Assembly (NCBI RefSeq): GCF_019049625.1
Contig: NZ_JAFMOY010000128.1
Coordinates: forward strand, 124,001 to 188,000
DNA from: Rahnella ecdela
GTDB taxonomy: Bacteria > Pseudomonadota > Gammaproteobacteria > Enterobacterales > Enterobacteriaceae
Direction of reading: 5' to 3'
DNA: 64,000 bases
Shown here: positions 19,042-26,788 of the stretch, piece after piece
Layout: every line of letters starts with the position of its first letter
How positions within the stretch are numbered: the first letter of the stretch is position 1
Notes under the pieces: generated by a model
What the model was told of the DNA's origin: nothing
Databases searched by the model: none
What the model saw: only the letters and a program-made list of their open reading frames with translations
Made by a program: the position numbers and the translations under genes

Positions 19042-19066
19042 GGCGGGTCGCTGACCCGCCTTTTTT
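19042..19066 (+). terminator. Rho-independent terminator of sodA
   Basis: GGCGGGTC (19042-19049) pairs with GACCCGCC (19053-19060) around a three-base loop, followed by six T. It lies 43 bases after the sodA stop. Confidence 0.9.
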
Positions 19067-19186
19067 ATGTCCGTTTTCATGGAGTAAAAGCCTGAGCCTG
19101 ATCACTGTTTTATTGCCAATCATTTGCTCGTCCACTGCCCTTATCCGATCCCGCTCGCATTAATCAAAAATACGCTCCGCTCCCTA

Positions 19187-19213
19187 TAAAGTTTCTCTTA
19201 AGTCCACCGATAG
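19187..19213 (+). promoter_or_regulatory. Sigma-28 (FliA) flagellar promoter of the chemoreceptor gene
   Basis: TAAAGTTT, eleven bases, then ACCGATAG: the class 3 flagellar consensus TAAAGTTT-N11-GCCGATAA with two mismatches in the -10 box and exact spacing. It is 65 bp before the receptor start, placing this gene in the motility regulon. Confidence 0.85.
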
Positions 19214-19278
19214 GTTGTTCACAAAGGCGTCACAAAACCACTTATTAATTTTAAAGGGATGTTCGACGGAGAATGAGA

Positions 19279-21222
19279 ATGAGCAACGGAACAGGTCTTT
19301 CGCAGTGGATGAATAATCTCAAAGTCGGCACCAAACTGGGTCTGGGCTTCGGGCTGGTCCTTCTGATCGCGGTAGCGATTACCGCTGCTGGCATGATCAA
19401 ATTTAACGATATCAGCCAGCGCGCTGAAAAAGTCGATTTCAGCAACCAGATGAATGCGTTGCTCAACGACGCCCGTCTCAGCCGCACGCTGTATCAGCTC
19501 AATTATGACCCGGCATACCTCAAACAAAATCAGGACAAAATCCACGCGCTTTCGCAGCTGATTGCGCAGTCGAATGACCAGCTTGAGTGGGACGCGACCA
19601 GCCTGGCCGAACTCAATCAGGTACCGGTTAAAATTCATGAGTATCAGCAGGCTCAGAACGCCTTCAAACTGGCGGTCGATAAAAAAGATGCCGTGCGCGC
19701 GAGCTGGAACCTTTCCGAAACTGAAGCCGTGGTGACGCGTTTACAAGATCAGTTGCGCGTAGAAGACGCCGATCCTTCCATTCGTCTTTCGCTGGCTGAG
19801 GTGATTCAGAAACTGATCAGCGTGCGTTATAACGTGCGCGGTCTCTTGCTGAGCATTAATAAAGAATCCGAAGCCAAACTGTTGCAGTCGATTGATGACA
19901 CGCAGGCGAATGCCAAAAAGCTGAATGCGCTGCTGTTGCCGAATCAGCAGGCCACTCTCGCCCCGCTGATGAGCGCACTGGCAACCTATAAAAGCCACGT
20001 TGTTGCCTATATGCCCGCCTATGAAGATGAACAGAAAAACTCCCAGCTGCTGTCGGTAAAAGCCGCCGAGATGAACGCTCTGGTGGCGAAAATCTTCAAA
20101 AACGAGCTGGATAATACGCATCAGGATATCAGCCATGCACAGATGATCATGCTGGTGATTACCCTGGCCGTTATGCTGGCCGGCATCATTATTGCGTGGC
20201 GCATTACCCGCCAGATTGCCCAGCCGCTGCGCGATACGCTGAAAACCGCCGAAGCCATTGCTCAGGGTGATCTGACCGCCGCACATCCGACAACACGTCG
20301 CGATGAGCTGGGTATGCTGATGAACGCGGTGTCCGCAATGAGCCAGAATCTGAGCACCATGATTTATGAAATCCGTTCCGGCGTTTCGCAGGTGTCTCAC
20401 GCAGCGGCTGAAATCGCTGCGGGGAATACCGATCTTTCCTCACGTACCGAACAGCAGGCCGCGGCAGTAGAAGAAACCGCCGCGAGCATGGAAGAACTGA
20501 GCGCGACGGTGAAGCAGAACGCCGATAACGCCCATCACGCCAGCAAACTGGCCAGCGAAGCCTCGGGCACGGCAACGCTCGGCGGCAAACAGGTCGGCGA
20601 AGTGGTTGATACCATGCAGCAGATTTCCGGCAGCTCAAAACGGATTGCCGAAATTACGTCAGTCATTAACGGCATCGCTTTCCAGACCAACATTCTGGCA
20701 CTGAATGCCGCCGTTGAAGCCGCACGTGCCGGTGAGCAGGGTCGCGGTTTCTCCGTGGTGGCCTCTGAAGTCCGCACGCTGGCGCAACGCAGTGCGCAGG
20801 CGGCGAAAGAGATTGAAGGGCTGATTGCAGAATCGGTGGAACGCGTCAGTACCGGCGCGAAGCTGGTGGAAAATACCGGTCGTACCATGCAGGACATCGT
20901 TAAATCCGTCTCACATGTGCGCGATATTATGGGTGAAATCGCCTCGGCATCTGACGAGCAAAGCCGGGGTATCGCGCAGATATCACAGGCGATTGTGGAG
21001 ATGGACAGTACCACCCAGCAGAACGCCGCGTTGGTTGAGCAGTCTTCTGCCGCCGCAGATTCCCTTGAGGATCAGGCCGCAACGCTGACACAGGCGGTCT
21101 CGGTATTCCGTCTGGCGGAAAACGGCAATACGCTGAATGCCCCGGCGTCCGCTCAGCTTCGTCGTCCGATGCTTGCCCCGGTACAGAACAAAACCAGCCA
21201 GGAAAACTGGGAAACGTTCTGA
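19279..21222 (+). CDS. Methyl-accepting chemotaxis protein with C-terminal NWETF tether
   Basis: A 647-residue transmembrane chemoreceptor. Order: cytoplasmic start, first membrane segment (LGLGFGLVLLIAVAITAAGM, ~residues 21-40), a ~245-residue periplasmic four-helix ligand domain, second membrane segment (IMLVITLAVMLAGIIIAW), HAMP domain, methylation helices and the hairpin tip with IAFQTNILALNAAVEAARAG and VRTLAQRSAQAAKEI. The last five residues are NWETF, the CheR/CheB docking pentapeptide found on high-abundance receptors such as Tsr and Tar. GGAG is seven bases before the ATG at 19279; an ATG at 19273 is too close. Ligand unknown. A sigma-28 promoter drives it. Confidence 0.93.
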   Translation: MSNGTGLSQWMNNLKVGTKLGLGFGLVLLIAVAITAAGMIKFNDISQRAEKVDFSNQMNALLNDARLSRTLYQLNYDPAYLKQNQDKIHALSQLIAQSNDQLEWDATSLAELNQVPVKIHEYQQAQNAFKLAVDKKDAVRASWNLSETEAVVTRLQDQLRVEDADPSIRLSLAEVIQKLISVRYNVRGLLLSINKESEAKLLQSIDDTQANAKKLNALLLPNQQATLAPLMSALATYKSHVVAYMPAYEDEQKNSQLLSVKAAEMNALVAKIFKNELDNTHQDISHAQMIMLVITLAVMLAGIIIAWRITRQIAQPLRDTLKTAEAIAQGDLTAAHPTTRRDELGMLMNAVSAMSQNLSTMIYEIRSGVSQVSHAAAEIAAGNTDLSSRTEQQAAAVEETAASMEELSATVKQNADNAHHASKLASEASGTATLGGKQVGEVVDTMQQISGSSKRIAEITSVINGIAFQTNILALNAAVEAARAGEQGRGFSVVASEVRTLAQRSAQAAKEIEGLIAESVERVSTGAKLVENTGRTMQDIVKSVSHVRDIMGEIASASDEQSRGIAQISQAIVEMDSTTQQNAALVEQSSAAADSLEDQAATLTQAVSVFRLAENGNTLNAPASAQLRRPMLAPVQNKTSQENWETF

Positions 21223-21231
21223 TCTGTTTTT

Positions 21232-21261
21232 CCTGCGCGCAGTCGCCTGATTGCGCGCAGG
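21232..21261 (+). terminator. Hairpin after chemoreceptor gene
   Basis: CCTGCGCGCA (21232-21241) and TGCGCGCAGG (21252-21261) form a perfect 10-bp stem 10 bases after the stop. No U-run follows, so terminator function is probable but not certain. Confidence 0.5.
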
Positions 21262-21331
21262 TATTCCTTCTATTCCCGCTGCCCAATGCAGGTTATGCTT
21301 GAACGAGTGACATTTCAGCAGCGGAGAGCTT

Positions 21332-22003
21332 ATGCATTATCCCGACGTGTACATCGGTGCTATCGAGCAATACCCCGATTTTTCACCCAGCGCGATTGCT
21401 AAACGCCAGGTCGATGGCGGCGTGTTACTCACCCCTTCAGGGCTGGAAGGCGATCAGCAAGCCGAAAAGTCATACCACGGTGGTGCTGACCGCGCCCTGT
21501 GTCATTTCCCACGCGAACATTACGCCTGGTTGCGTCAGCAGTTTCCCGAAGAAGAAGAACGTTTCCATCCGCCTGCTTTTGGCGAAAACCTTTCCACGCT
21601 CGGCATGACCGAAGATAACGTGTTTATCGGCGATATTTTCCGCTGGGGTGAAACGCTGATTCAGGTCACGCAACCACGCGCGCCCTGCTACAAGCTGAAT
21701 CATTTTCTCGACTGCCAGAATTTATCGCCGCTGTTGCAGCAAAGCGGCCGCTGCGGCTGGTTATATCGCGTCGTGGGCTCGGGCAAAACCAGTGGCGATC
21801 GTCCGCTGGAATTACTGACGCGCAACAGCGATGTCTCCGTTGCTGAAGCGATTTCAATCGCGTTTCATATGCCGTTCGATGAAGAACAGTACCGGCGTCT
21901 GATGTCTGCGGCGGGAATTTCGGCGAGCTGGAGCAAAACCATGCAAATGCGTCTGGTAAATCGCAAGATAGAGGATTTCGGGCGGAGATTGTTTGGGAAG
22001 TAA
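21332..22003 (+). CDS. yiiM: MOSC-domain protein YiiM
   Basis: A 223-residue molybdenum-cofactor sulfurase C-terminal (MOSC) domain protein. E. coli YiiM (224 residues) uses molybdenum cofactor to reduce N-hydroxylated base analogues such as 6-N-hydroxylaminopurine. The MOSC core is visible: GLEGDQQAEKSYHGGADRALCHF, AFGENLSTLGM, and the conserved Cys in VTQPRAPCYKLN. The C-terminal three-alpha extension of YiiM is present. Placement after sodA and near the fdo genes echoes the E. coli 88-minute region. Confidence 0.92.
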   Translation: MHYPDVYIGAIEQYPDFSPSAIAKRQVDGGVLLTPSGLEGDQQAEKSYHGGADRALCHFPREHYAWLRQQFPEEEERFHPPAFGENLSTLGMTEDNVFIGDIFRWGETLIQVTQPRAPCYKLNHFLDCQNLSPLLQQSGRCGWLYRVVGSGKTSGDRPLELLTRNSDVSVAEAISIAFHMPFDEEQYRRLMSAAGISASWSKTMQMRLVNRKIEDFGRRLFGK

Positions 22004-22008
22004 TTTTT

Positions 22009-22043
22009 ACACCGGGGCAGAGCCGACTGGTCTGCCCGGGTGT
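22009..22043. terminator. Hairpin between convergent yiiM and yibL
   Basis: ACACCGGGGCAGA (22009-22021) and TCTGCCCGGGTGT (22031-22043) form a 13-bp stem with one mismatch, filling the 44-base gap between the two convergent stop codons. Position argues for a shared terminator; neither side has a clear U-run. Confidence 0.5.
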
Positions 22044-22047
22044 TAGA

Positions 22048-22407
22048 TCAAAATTCTTTCTTAGCGAAACCGGTCACCGCTTTCAGGCCCATTTCGCGGC
22101 CCAGTGCAGTCATCGGGTGAACCACCACGATGCCGCGCACGGTTTTCTTCAGCGTGCCCATATCAGCCTGTTCTTTCTTGGTGATTTCACGGCTGAACAG
22201 CTTTTCCAGCTTCTGCGCTTCGGTGCTGAGTTTTTTCACACGAACTTCTTTCAGACGCGCGATCTCGGCAGCCAGCTTTTCTTTCTCTTCTTCGTGCTTG
22301 TCGATCAGTTCAGCATTACCTGCCTGAATAACGGTCGCATCTTTGTGATTCAGTGCATCCAGCATATCGCTGAGACGCTTGATCTCGGCTTTTTCGACTT
22401 CTTTCAT
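22048..22407 (-). CDS. yibL: Ribosome-associated protein YibL (DUF2810)
   Basis: A 119-residue, highly charged, mainly helical protein equal in type and length to E. coli YibL (120 residues), which has been found with ribosomes; its function is not settled. The N-terminal half is a predicted coiled coil rich in Glu/Lys ([20 protein letters not shown]), and the C-terminal block [18 protein letters not shown] and [15 protein letters not shown] is conserved. I chose the ATG at 22407 by match to E. coli; an ATG six codons upstream (22425) is possible. In E. coli it is next to mtlR; here a regulator and an exporter lie between. Confidence 0.88.
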   Translation of the reverse strand: MKEVEKAEIKRLSDMLDALNHKDATVIQAGNAELIDKHEEEKEKLAAEIARLKEVRVKKLSTEAQKLEKLFSREITKKEQADMGTLKKTVRGIVVVHPMTALGREMGLKAVTGFAKKEF

Positions 22408-22472
22408 GGTTTCAGATCCGTTCATGCCGCAGCGGGCACGACTGTAAATTGGGAATAATAAACGTCAGTGTA

Positions 22473-23972
22473 TCAGGAAGTGCGCGATTCTTCAGCTTGC
22501 TCCTGCGTTTCTGCCAGCCCCGGCGGCAAACCGCACATCTCGCACGCCCGCTCACCAATGCGGATCATCGCCGAAATATAGCGCGTATCAAAAACATAGC
22601 AGCACGACAACCGCAGCCCGTTACTGTAGCGCCCGCTCGGCGAATATAACTGCCCCGGCGTCATACAAATTTTATCTTTCAGCAACTGGTGAAACAGCGT
22701 GACGCAATCCACGCCCGGCGGGAAATCGACCCAAATCACGAAGCCACCGGCCGGTTGTGTAGCGCGAGTGCCCTGCGGAAAATGGCGGGCGATCAGCGCG
22801 CGAGCCTGCTCAACTTGTGACGCATAGCGCTTACGCAAAGCCCGCAGATGATGGTCATAACCGCCCGATTCCAGAAACACCGTCAGCGTTTGGGAAAGCA
22901 AAGCGGATTCCGCCATCGACGATACCGCTTTTAGTTTATGCAGCTTATCAGCAAAGCGCCCCCCTTCCACCCAACCGATACGAAAATCAGGGGCCAGCGT
23001 TTTGGTGAAGCTGGTGCAAAACAGGATCCAGCCATCGCGGTCAAAAGATTTCACGGCCGGAGACAGCGTCGCACCGAACTGAATTTCCGCATACAAACCG
23101 TCTTCAATCAGCGGCACCTGGTGATCGTTCATCAGGCGTGCCAGCCGTTTTTTCGCCGCCAGCGGCATGGTAAAGCCCAGCGGATTTTGCGCCGTTGGCA
23201 TGGCGATCACTGCATTCAGGCGCTTTTCGGTGAGCAGCATTTCCAGCACATCCAGCGATAAACCGGTTTGCGGATCAGTCGGGATTTCCACCGCTTTCAG
23301 CCCAAGGCTCGCCAGCATCGGCAGCAGATAAAAATAAGTCGGCGTTTCCAGCCCAACGCTGTCGCCCGGTTTGGTGGTGACGCGCAGCGCCAGCTGCAAC
23401 GCCTCCATGCAGCCGTGGGTAATCGTGATGTCAGCGGGTTCTAAAATCATGCCGAGCGTCAGTGCGCGGCGGGCGATTTGCTGACGTAACGCCGGACTGC
23501 CCGGCGGCAGCGCGTATTGCCCGATGAGATTCGGCTGGCGTCGCAAAAGTGACGACATAATCCGCCCGAGCTTTCTGGTCGGGTAAAAATCATTCGACTG
23601 CGGACAGGCCAGCGAAAGATTGGTGTAGGTCGGGTCGATTTGCGAGGCGAAGACTTTGTCGATCAAGTCCAGCACTTCATCTGCCGGTTCTGCGGCGGGC
23701 GTCTGCGGCTGCTCATGCGGCTGATGGGTCAGCGCAGGCAGCGCGGCACGGACATAAAATCCGGACTGCGGGCGCGCCTCAATAAACCCGCGATCTTCCA
23801 GCCGCCGGTATGCCGCCACCACAGTGTTAATACTGACTGACCAGGTTTGCGCGCTGCGCCGCACTGACGGCAAACGGCTGCCCGGCGCGAGTGTGCCGCG
23901 ACGAATGGCGTCCGCCAGTTGTTCCGCCAGCTGGTTATATCGGGTGTCGCTGAAATCTGCCGTGTCAGTCAT
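22473..23972 (-). CDS. MocR/PdxR-type GntR regulator with aminotransferase domain (YdcR-like)
   Basis: A 499-residue fusion of an N-terminal GntR winged helix (QLADAIRRGTLAPGSRLPSV, then VSINTVVAAYRRLEDRGFIE, ~residues 14-75) and a class I aminotransferase-fold domain. The PLP lysine is expected in SFTKTLAPDFRIGWVEGG, and the PLP-pocket Asn/Asp/Tyr motifs (MPTAQNPLG, IEDGLYAEI) are present. Such proteins use PLP or an amino-acid adduct as effector. The start at 23972 gives the family N terminus. It is divergent from a LysE-family exporter, which it probably controls; target and effector are inferred only. Confidence 0.85.
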   Translation of the reverse strand: MTDTADFSDTRYNQLAEQLADAIRRGTLAPGSRLPSVRRSAQTWSVSINTVVAAYRRLEDRGFIEARPQSGFYVRAALPALTHQPHEQPQTPAAEPADEVLDLIDKVFASQIDPTYTNLSLACPQSNDFYPTRKLGRIMSSLLRRQPNLIGQYALPPGSPALRQQIARRALTLGMILEPADITITHGCMEALQLALRVTTKPGDSVGLETPTYFYLLPMLASLGLKAVEIPTDPQTGLSLDVLEMLLTEKRLNAVIAMPTAQNPLGFTMPLAAKKRLARLMNDHQVPLIEDGLYAEIQFGATLSPAVKSFDRDGWILFCTSFTKTLAPDFRIGWVEGGRFADKLHKLKAVSSMAESALLSQTLTVFLESGGYDHHLRALRKRYASQVEQARALIARHFPQGTRATQPAGGFVIWVDFPPGVDCVTLFHQLLKDKICMTPGQLYSPSGRYSNGLRLSCCYVFDTRYISAMIRIGERACEMCGLPPGLAETQEQAEESRTS

Positions 23973-24117
23973 GGTGTCAGTTCCGTGAAAAGTGATGGAA
24001 ACAGTTTTCCTTAAGGCAATCTGTAACCATGACAATAGCGTATTTTTGGTTCTGTTACCTTTCCCGGTCTCTGATTATTCTGGTTCTCTGGAAAACAGGG
24101 GATGCAGGAAAACTAAA

Positions 24118-24726
24118 ATGATAGATACCGCTTTTGTCAGTTACGTCACCGTCATGTCGATAACGCCCGGCCCGAACAATCTGTTGCTCGCCGCTTCAGG
24201 CGTCAATTTCGGGCTGCGCCGCAGCGTGCCGATGATGCTGGGGATCACTCTCGGCTGCGTAGTGCAGTGCGCCCTGATGACCTCCATGCTGGCGATTTTA
24301 CTCAGCTGGATGACGGTCGTGCGCCTGCCGATGGCGGCAATCGGCTGCGCGTATCTTTTCTGGCTGTCGTGGAAAATTTATCGTTCCGGCTCGCCGAAAG
24401 AAGGCGAGAAACAGCAGCCGATGAATATGATTAATGGCGCATTATTTCAGGCAGTGAACCCGAAAGCCTGGCTGATGGCGACCAACGTGGCGATTCTGTT
24501 TACGCCGCCCGATGGCAATATGCTGCATCACACGTTGCTGATTTGTATCGGCTTCGCGCTGATCAATCTGCCGTGCATTCTGGTCTGGGTGGTGATGGGT
24601 GACAGGTTACGCCAGGCGTTACGTGTGGAATGGAAGCTGAAAATGTTCAATACCATCATGGGCGGCATGATGGCGTTAACTGCGCTGTGGCTTCTGATTG
24701 GCGAAGTGCGCCATGCACTTAACTAA
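24118..24726 (+). CDS. LysE/RhtB family amino acid exporter
   Basis: A 202-residue inner-membrane exporter with about six membrane segments. The N-terminal family signature is visible: VTVMSITPGPNNLLLAASGVNFGLRRS, and the loop AVNPKAWLMA is typical of the superfamily. The ATG at 24118 gives this standard start; earlier codons would add a long unrelated leader. Exported amino acid unknown. It is transcribed divergently from a MocR-type regulator, and an interspersed repeat separates it from the convergent mtlR. Confidence 0.86.
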   Translation: MIDTAFVSYVTVMSITPGPNNLLLAASGVNFGLRRSVPMMLGITLGCVVQCALMTSMLAILLSWMTVVRLPMAAIGCAYLFWLSWKIYRSGSPKEGEKQQPMNMINGALFQAVNPKAWLMATNVAILFTPPDGNMLHHTLLICIGFALINLPCILVWVVMGDRLRQALRVEWKLKMFNTIMGGMMALTALWLLIGEVRHALN

Positions 24727-24748
24727 AGCGGATCCCCAAAATAGTTCG

Positions 24749-24856
24749 GGTTGCAGAAAGGCGGCAAGTGATGGAGTCACAATGAGCTTACACAAGTAAG
24801 TGATTCGGGTGACTGAACGCAGCCAACGCATCTGCAGCTCGAAGTATGACGGGGAT
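24749..24856. repeat. Interspersed intergenic repeat, copy 1 (abuts mtlR stop)
   Basis: Aligns without gaps over ~108 bases to 58483-58590. Shared blocks: AAGGCGGCAA, GAGCTTAC, AAGTAAGT with one change, GGGTGA, GCAGCCAACGCA and ATGAC. End arms TTGCAGA and TCTGCAG can pair. The copy ends exactly at the mtlR stop (24857). Probably a non-autonomous, ERIC/MITE-like element; no transposase is seen. Confidence 0.7.
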
Positions 24857-25459
24857 TTATTTTTGCACCGGGGATAATCGTGAGGGCTGCTGATTACTGA
24901 TATGGGCGATCAGCCCGGTCACGGACAGGACCATCGTGGAGCGGACGATTTGCTGGTAGCGCTGACGTTGCATGGCGATCAGCGATTCGTCGGCTTCTCC
25001 AGGTTTCAGGAAAGTCGGTGCCGGTGGCAGTTCAGTCACACAATGCAGTTCGCCGAACGGACCGAGAATTTCATCATCGGTAAAACGATACTCTTCACCG
25101 TCGTAATTCAGCTCTTCACGCAGCGCCATCAGTAATTCGGCATCTTCGTATTCATGACGGCTGATCACACCCAGCGCGTAAATCAGTTTGAGACGCACAG
25201 TCAAATCACCGAGCGGACCGGTACCGGTCAGTAACGGTTCGACGGCATATTTCACTGCGTAATCGTCTTTGCGGAAAACCTGCACCACCAGAATATCCAG
25301 CGCTTCGGCCAGCAATTCCACAGCGGTCATCAAAAAGCTGCGCACGGTTTTACCCGCATTAAGCTTTTCAAGTACACGGTTTTCAAACGCCTGAGCTTTT
25401 TCCATAGGGCTTACTTGCAGTAAAGTGCCGATGCTGACAGCGCCCCTGGCGTCATCCAT
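24857..25459 (-). CDS. mtlR: Mannitol operon repressor MtlR
   Basis: A ~200-residue regulator that represses the mannitol operon; E. coli MtlR is 195 residues. Conserved core: AFENRVLEKLNAGKTVRSFL, QVFRKDDYAVKYAVEPLL, LTVRLKLIYALGV and YRFTDDEILGPFGELHCVTE. MtlR has no classic helix-turn-helix and may act through a partner protein. I chose the ATG at 25459 by match to E. coli length; no clear ribosome binding site supports it, and an ATG at 25405 is the alternative. It is the last gene of mtlADR, 82 bases after mtlD, with a hairpin between. Confidence 0.88.
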   Translation of the reverse strand: MDDARGAVSIGTLLQVSPMEKAQAFENRVLEKLNAGKTVRSFLMTAVELLAEALDILVVQVFRKDDYAVKYAVEPLLTGTGPLGDLTVRLKLIYALGVISRHEYEDAELLMALREELNYDGEEYRFTDDEILGPFGELHCVTELPPAPTFLKPGEADESLIAMQRQRYQQIVRSTMVLSVTGLIAHISNQQPSRLSPVQK

Positions 25460-25469
25460 GATGCGCGCA

Positions 25470-25496
25470 TGTCGGGCAGAAACATCCTGCCCGACA
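25470..25496 (-). other. Intercistronic hairpin mtlD-mtlR
   Basis: TGTCGGGCAG and CTGCCCGACA form a perfect 10-bp stem around a seven-base loop just upstream of the mtlR start. No U-run follows on the minus strand. It may lower or stabilise expression of mtlR relative to mtlD; inference only. Confidence 0.55.
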
Positions 25497-25541
25497 GGGC
25501 TTTCTTTGCCTGGTGTTGGCGAAATCAAAATAAACGCAGTA

Positions 25542-26690
25542 TTAGTGCATCGATTCGTAGAGAGCGACGGCTTTCGCCACAACTTCGCCATCTTCCGGCA
25601 GACCTGAAATCTGGGCGAGGGCAGCTTTTGGCCCTACTTTCTCCAGCAATTCTACCAGTTCTTTAGCTTGCGGGTCTTGTTCACTGCGGTAATGCATTGC
25701 AGCCGCAATTCCTCTGATCAGATTATCGTTCGGCAGACGGTATTCCTGCGTACCCAGCAACGGTTTAATCAGTCGGTCGCCTGCGCTCAGTTTACGCAGG
25801 GGCTGACGGCCAACGCGCTCAACGTCGTCATGCAGGTAAGGGTTTTCGAAACGGGTCAGAATCTTTTCGATGTAGGCGAAATGTTTTTCCGGGTCAAAAC
25901 CGTAACGACGGATCAGCACTTCACCGCTTTCTTCCATCGCACCACGCACGACCAGACGGACTTTCTCGTCGAGGATCGCATCACGAATTGTCGCGTGGCC
26001 AGCCTGCTGACCGAGATACGCAGTGATCGCATGACCGGTATTCAGGGTGAACAGTTTACGCTCGACGAACGCCATCAGGTTATCAGTCAGTTCCATACCG
26101 GCGATTTGCGGCAATTCACCTTTGAACTGTGTTTTGTCCACAATCCATTCGCTGAAGGTTTCAACGGTGACTTCCAGCGGATCGGTGGTACCGGCAGCCG
26201 CTGGCGGAACGATACGGTCTACCGCGGAATCGACAAAACCGATATGCGCTTCAACCCAGGCTTTTTCATCTTCCGGCAGCGCGTTGAATACGTGCTGTTT
26301 AAACTGGCTGGTGCCGCGCACCATGTTTTCACAGGCGATGATATTCAGCGGCTTTTGGTTGCCTTGCTGATGACGCAACACCAGACCTTTGGCAACGTTC
26401 GGCGCGATTTTTTCAAGCACGGTCGGGCCGACGGCAGTGGTCACTAAATCCACTTCAGCGATCAGGTTAATGGCATCCTGACCGGCGCTGTTCACGGCAT
26501 TCACATTGCTGACAGGCTCAACGGTGGCCTGTTCACCGACAACGTGCACGTCGTAACCTTTGCGGCTGTTCAGTGCATCCAGCAAAGCAGGGCTGACATC
26601 GGCAAACGTCAGTTCAATCCCGGCATCGGCAAGTAATTTACCGATAAAACCGCGACCAATATTACCTGCACCAAAATGTAATGCTTTCAT
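25542..26690 (-). CDS. mtlD: Mannitol-1-phosphate 5-dehydrogenase
   Basis: A 382-residue NAD-dependent polyol-specific long-chain dehydrogenase that converts mannitol-1-phosphate from MtlA to fructose-6-phosphate. E. coli MtlD is also 382 residues. The Rossmann motif is [12 protein letters not shown] at the N terminus, and the catalytic lysine region [16 protein letters not shown] is intact. It is the second gene of mtlADR. Confidence 0.95.
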   Translation of the reverse strand: MKALHFGAGNIGRGFIGKLLADAGIELTFADVSPALLDALNSRKGYDVHVVGEQATVEPVSNVNAVNSAGQDAINLIAEVDLVTTAVGPTVLEKIAPNVAKGLVLRHQQGNQKPLNIIACENMVRGTSQFKQHVFNALPEDEKAWVEAHIGFVDSAVDRIVPPAAAGTTDPLEVTVETFSEWIVDKTQFKGELPQIAGMELTDNLMAFVERKLFTLNTGHAITAYLGQQAGHATIRDAILDEKVRLVVRGAMEESGEVLIRRYGFDPEKHFAYIEKILTRFENPYLHDDVERVGRQPLRKLSAGDRLIKPLLGTQEYRLPNDNLIRGIAAAMHYRSEQDPQAKELVELLEKVGPKAALAQISGLPEDGEVVAKAVALYESMH

Positions 26691-26734
26691 ATTTATTCCT
26701 TCAAATCGTGAGGAGCACCGGGCTCCGAATCAAC

Positions 26735-26758
26735 AAGCGGGTCTCGCAAGACCCGCTT
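26735..26758 (-). other. Intercistronic hairpin mtlA-mtlD
   Basis: AAGCGGGTC (26735-26743) and GACCCGCTT (26750-26758) make a perfect 9-bp stem with a six-base loop between mtlA and mtlD. Only a weak T-rich stretch follows on the minus strand, so partial attenuation or mRNA protection is more likely than full termination. Confidence 0.5.
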
Positions 26759-26788
26759 AGTAATTACTTTTCGATTAACCGCTCAATA

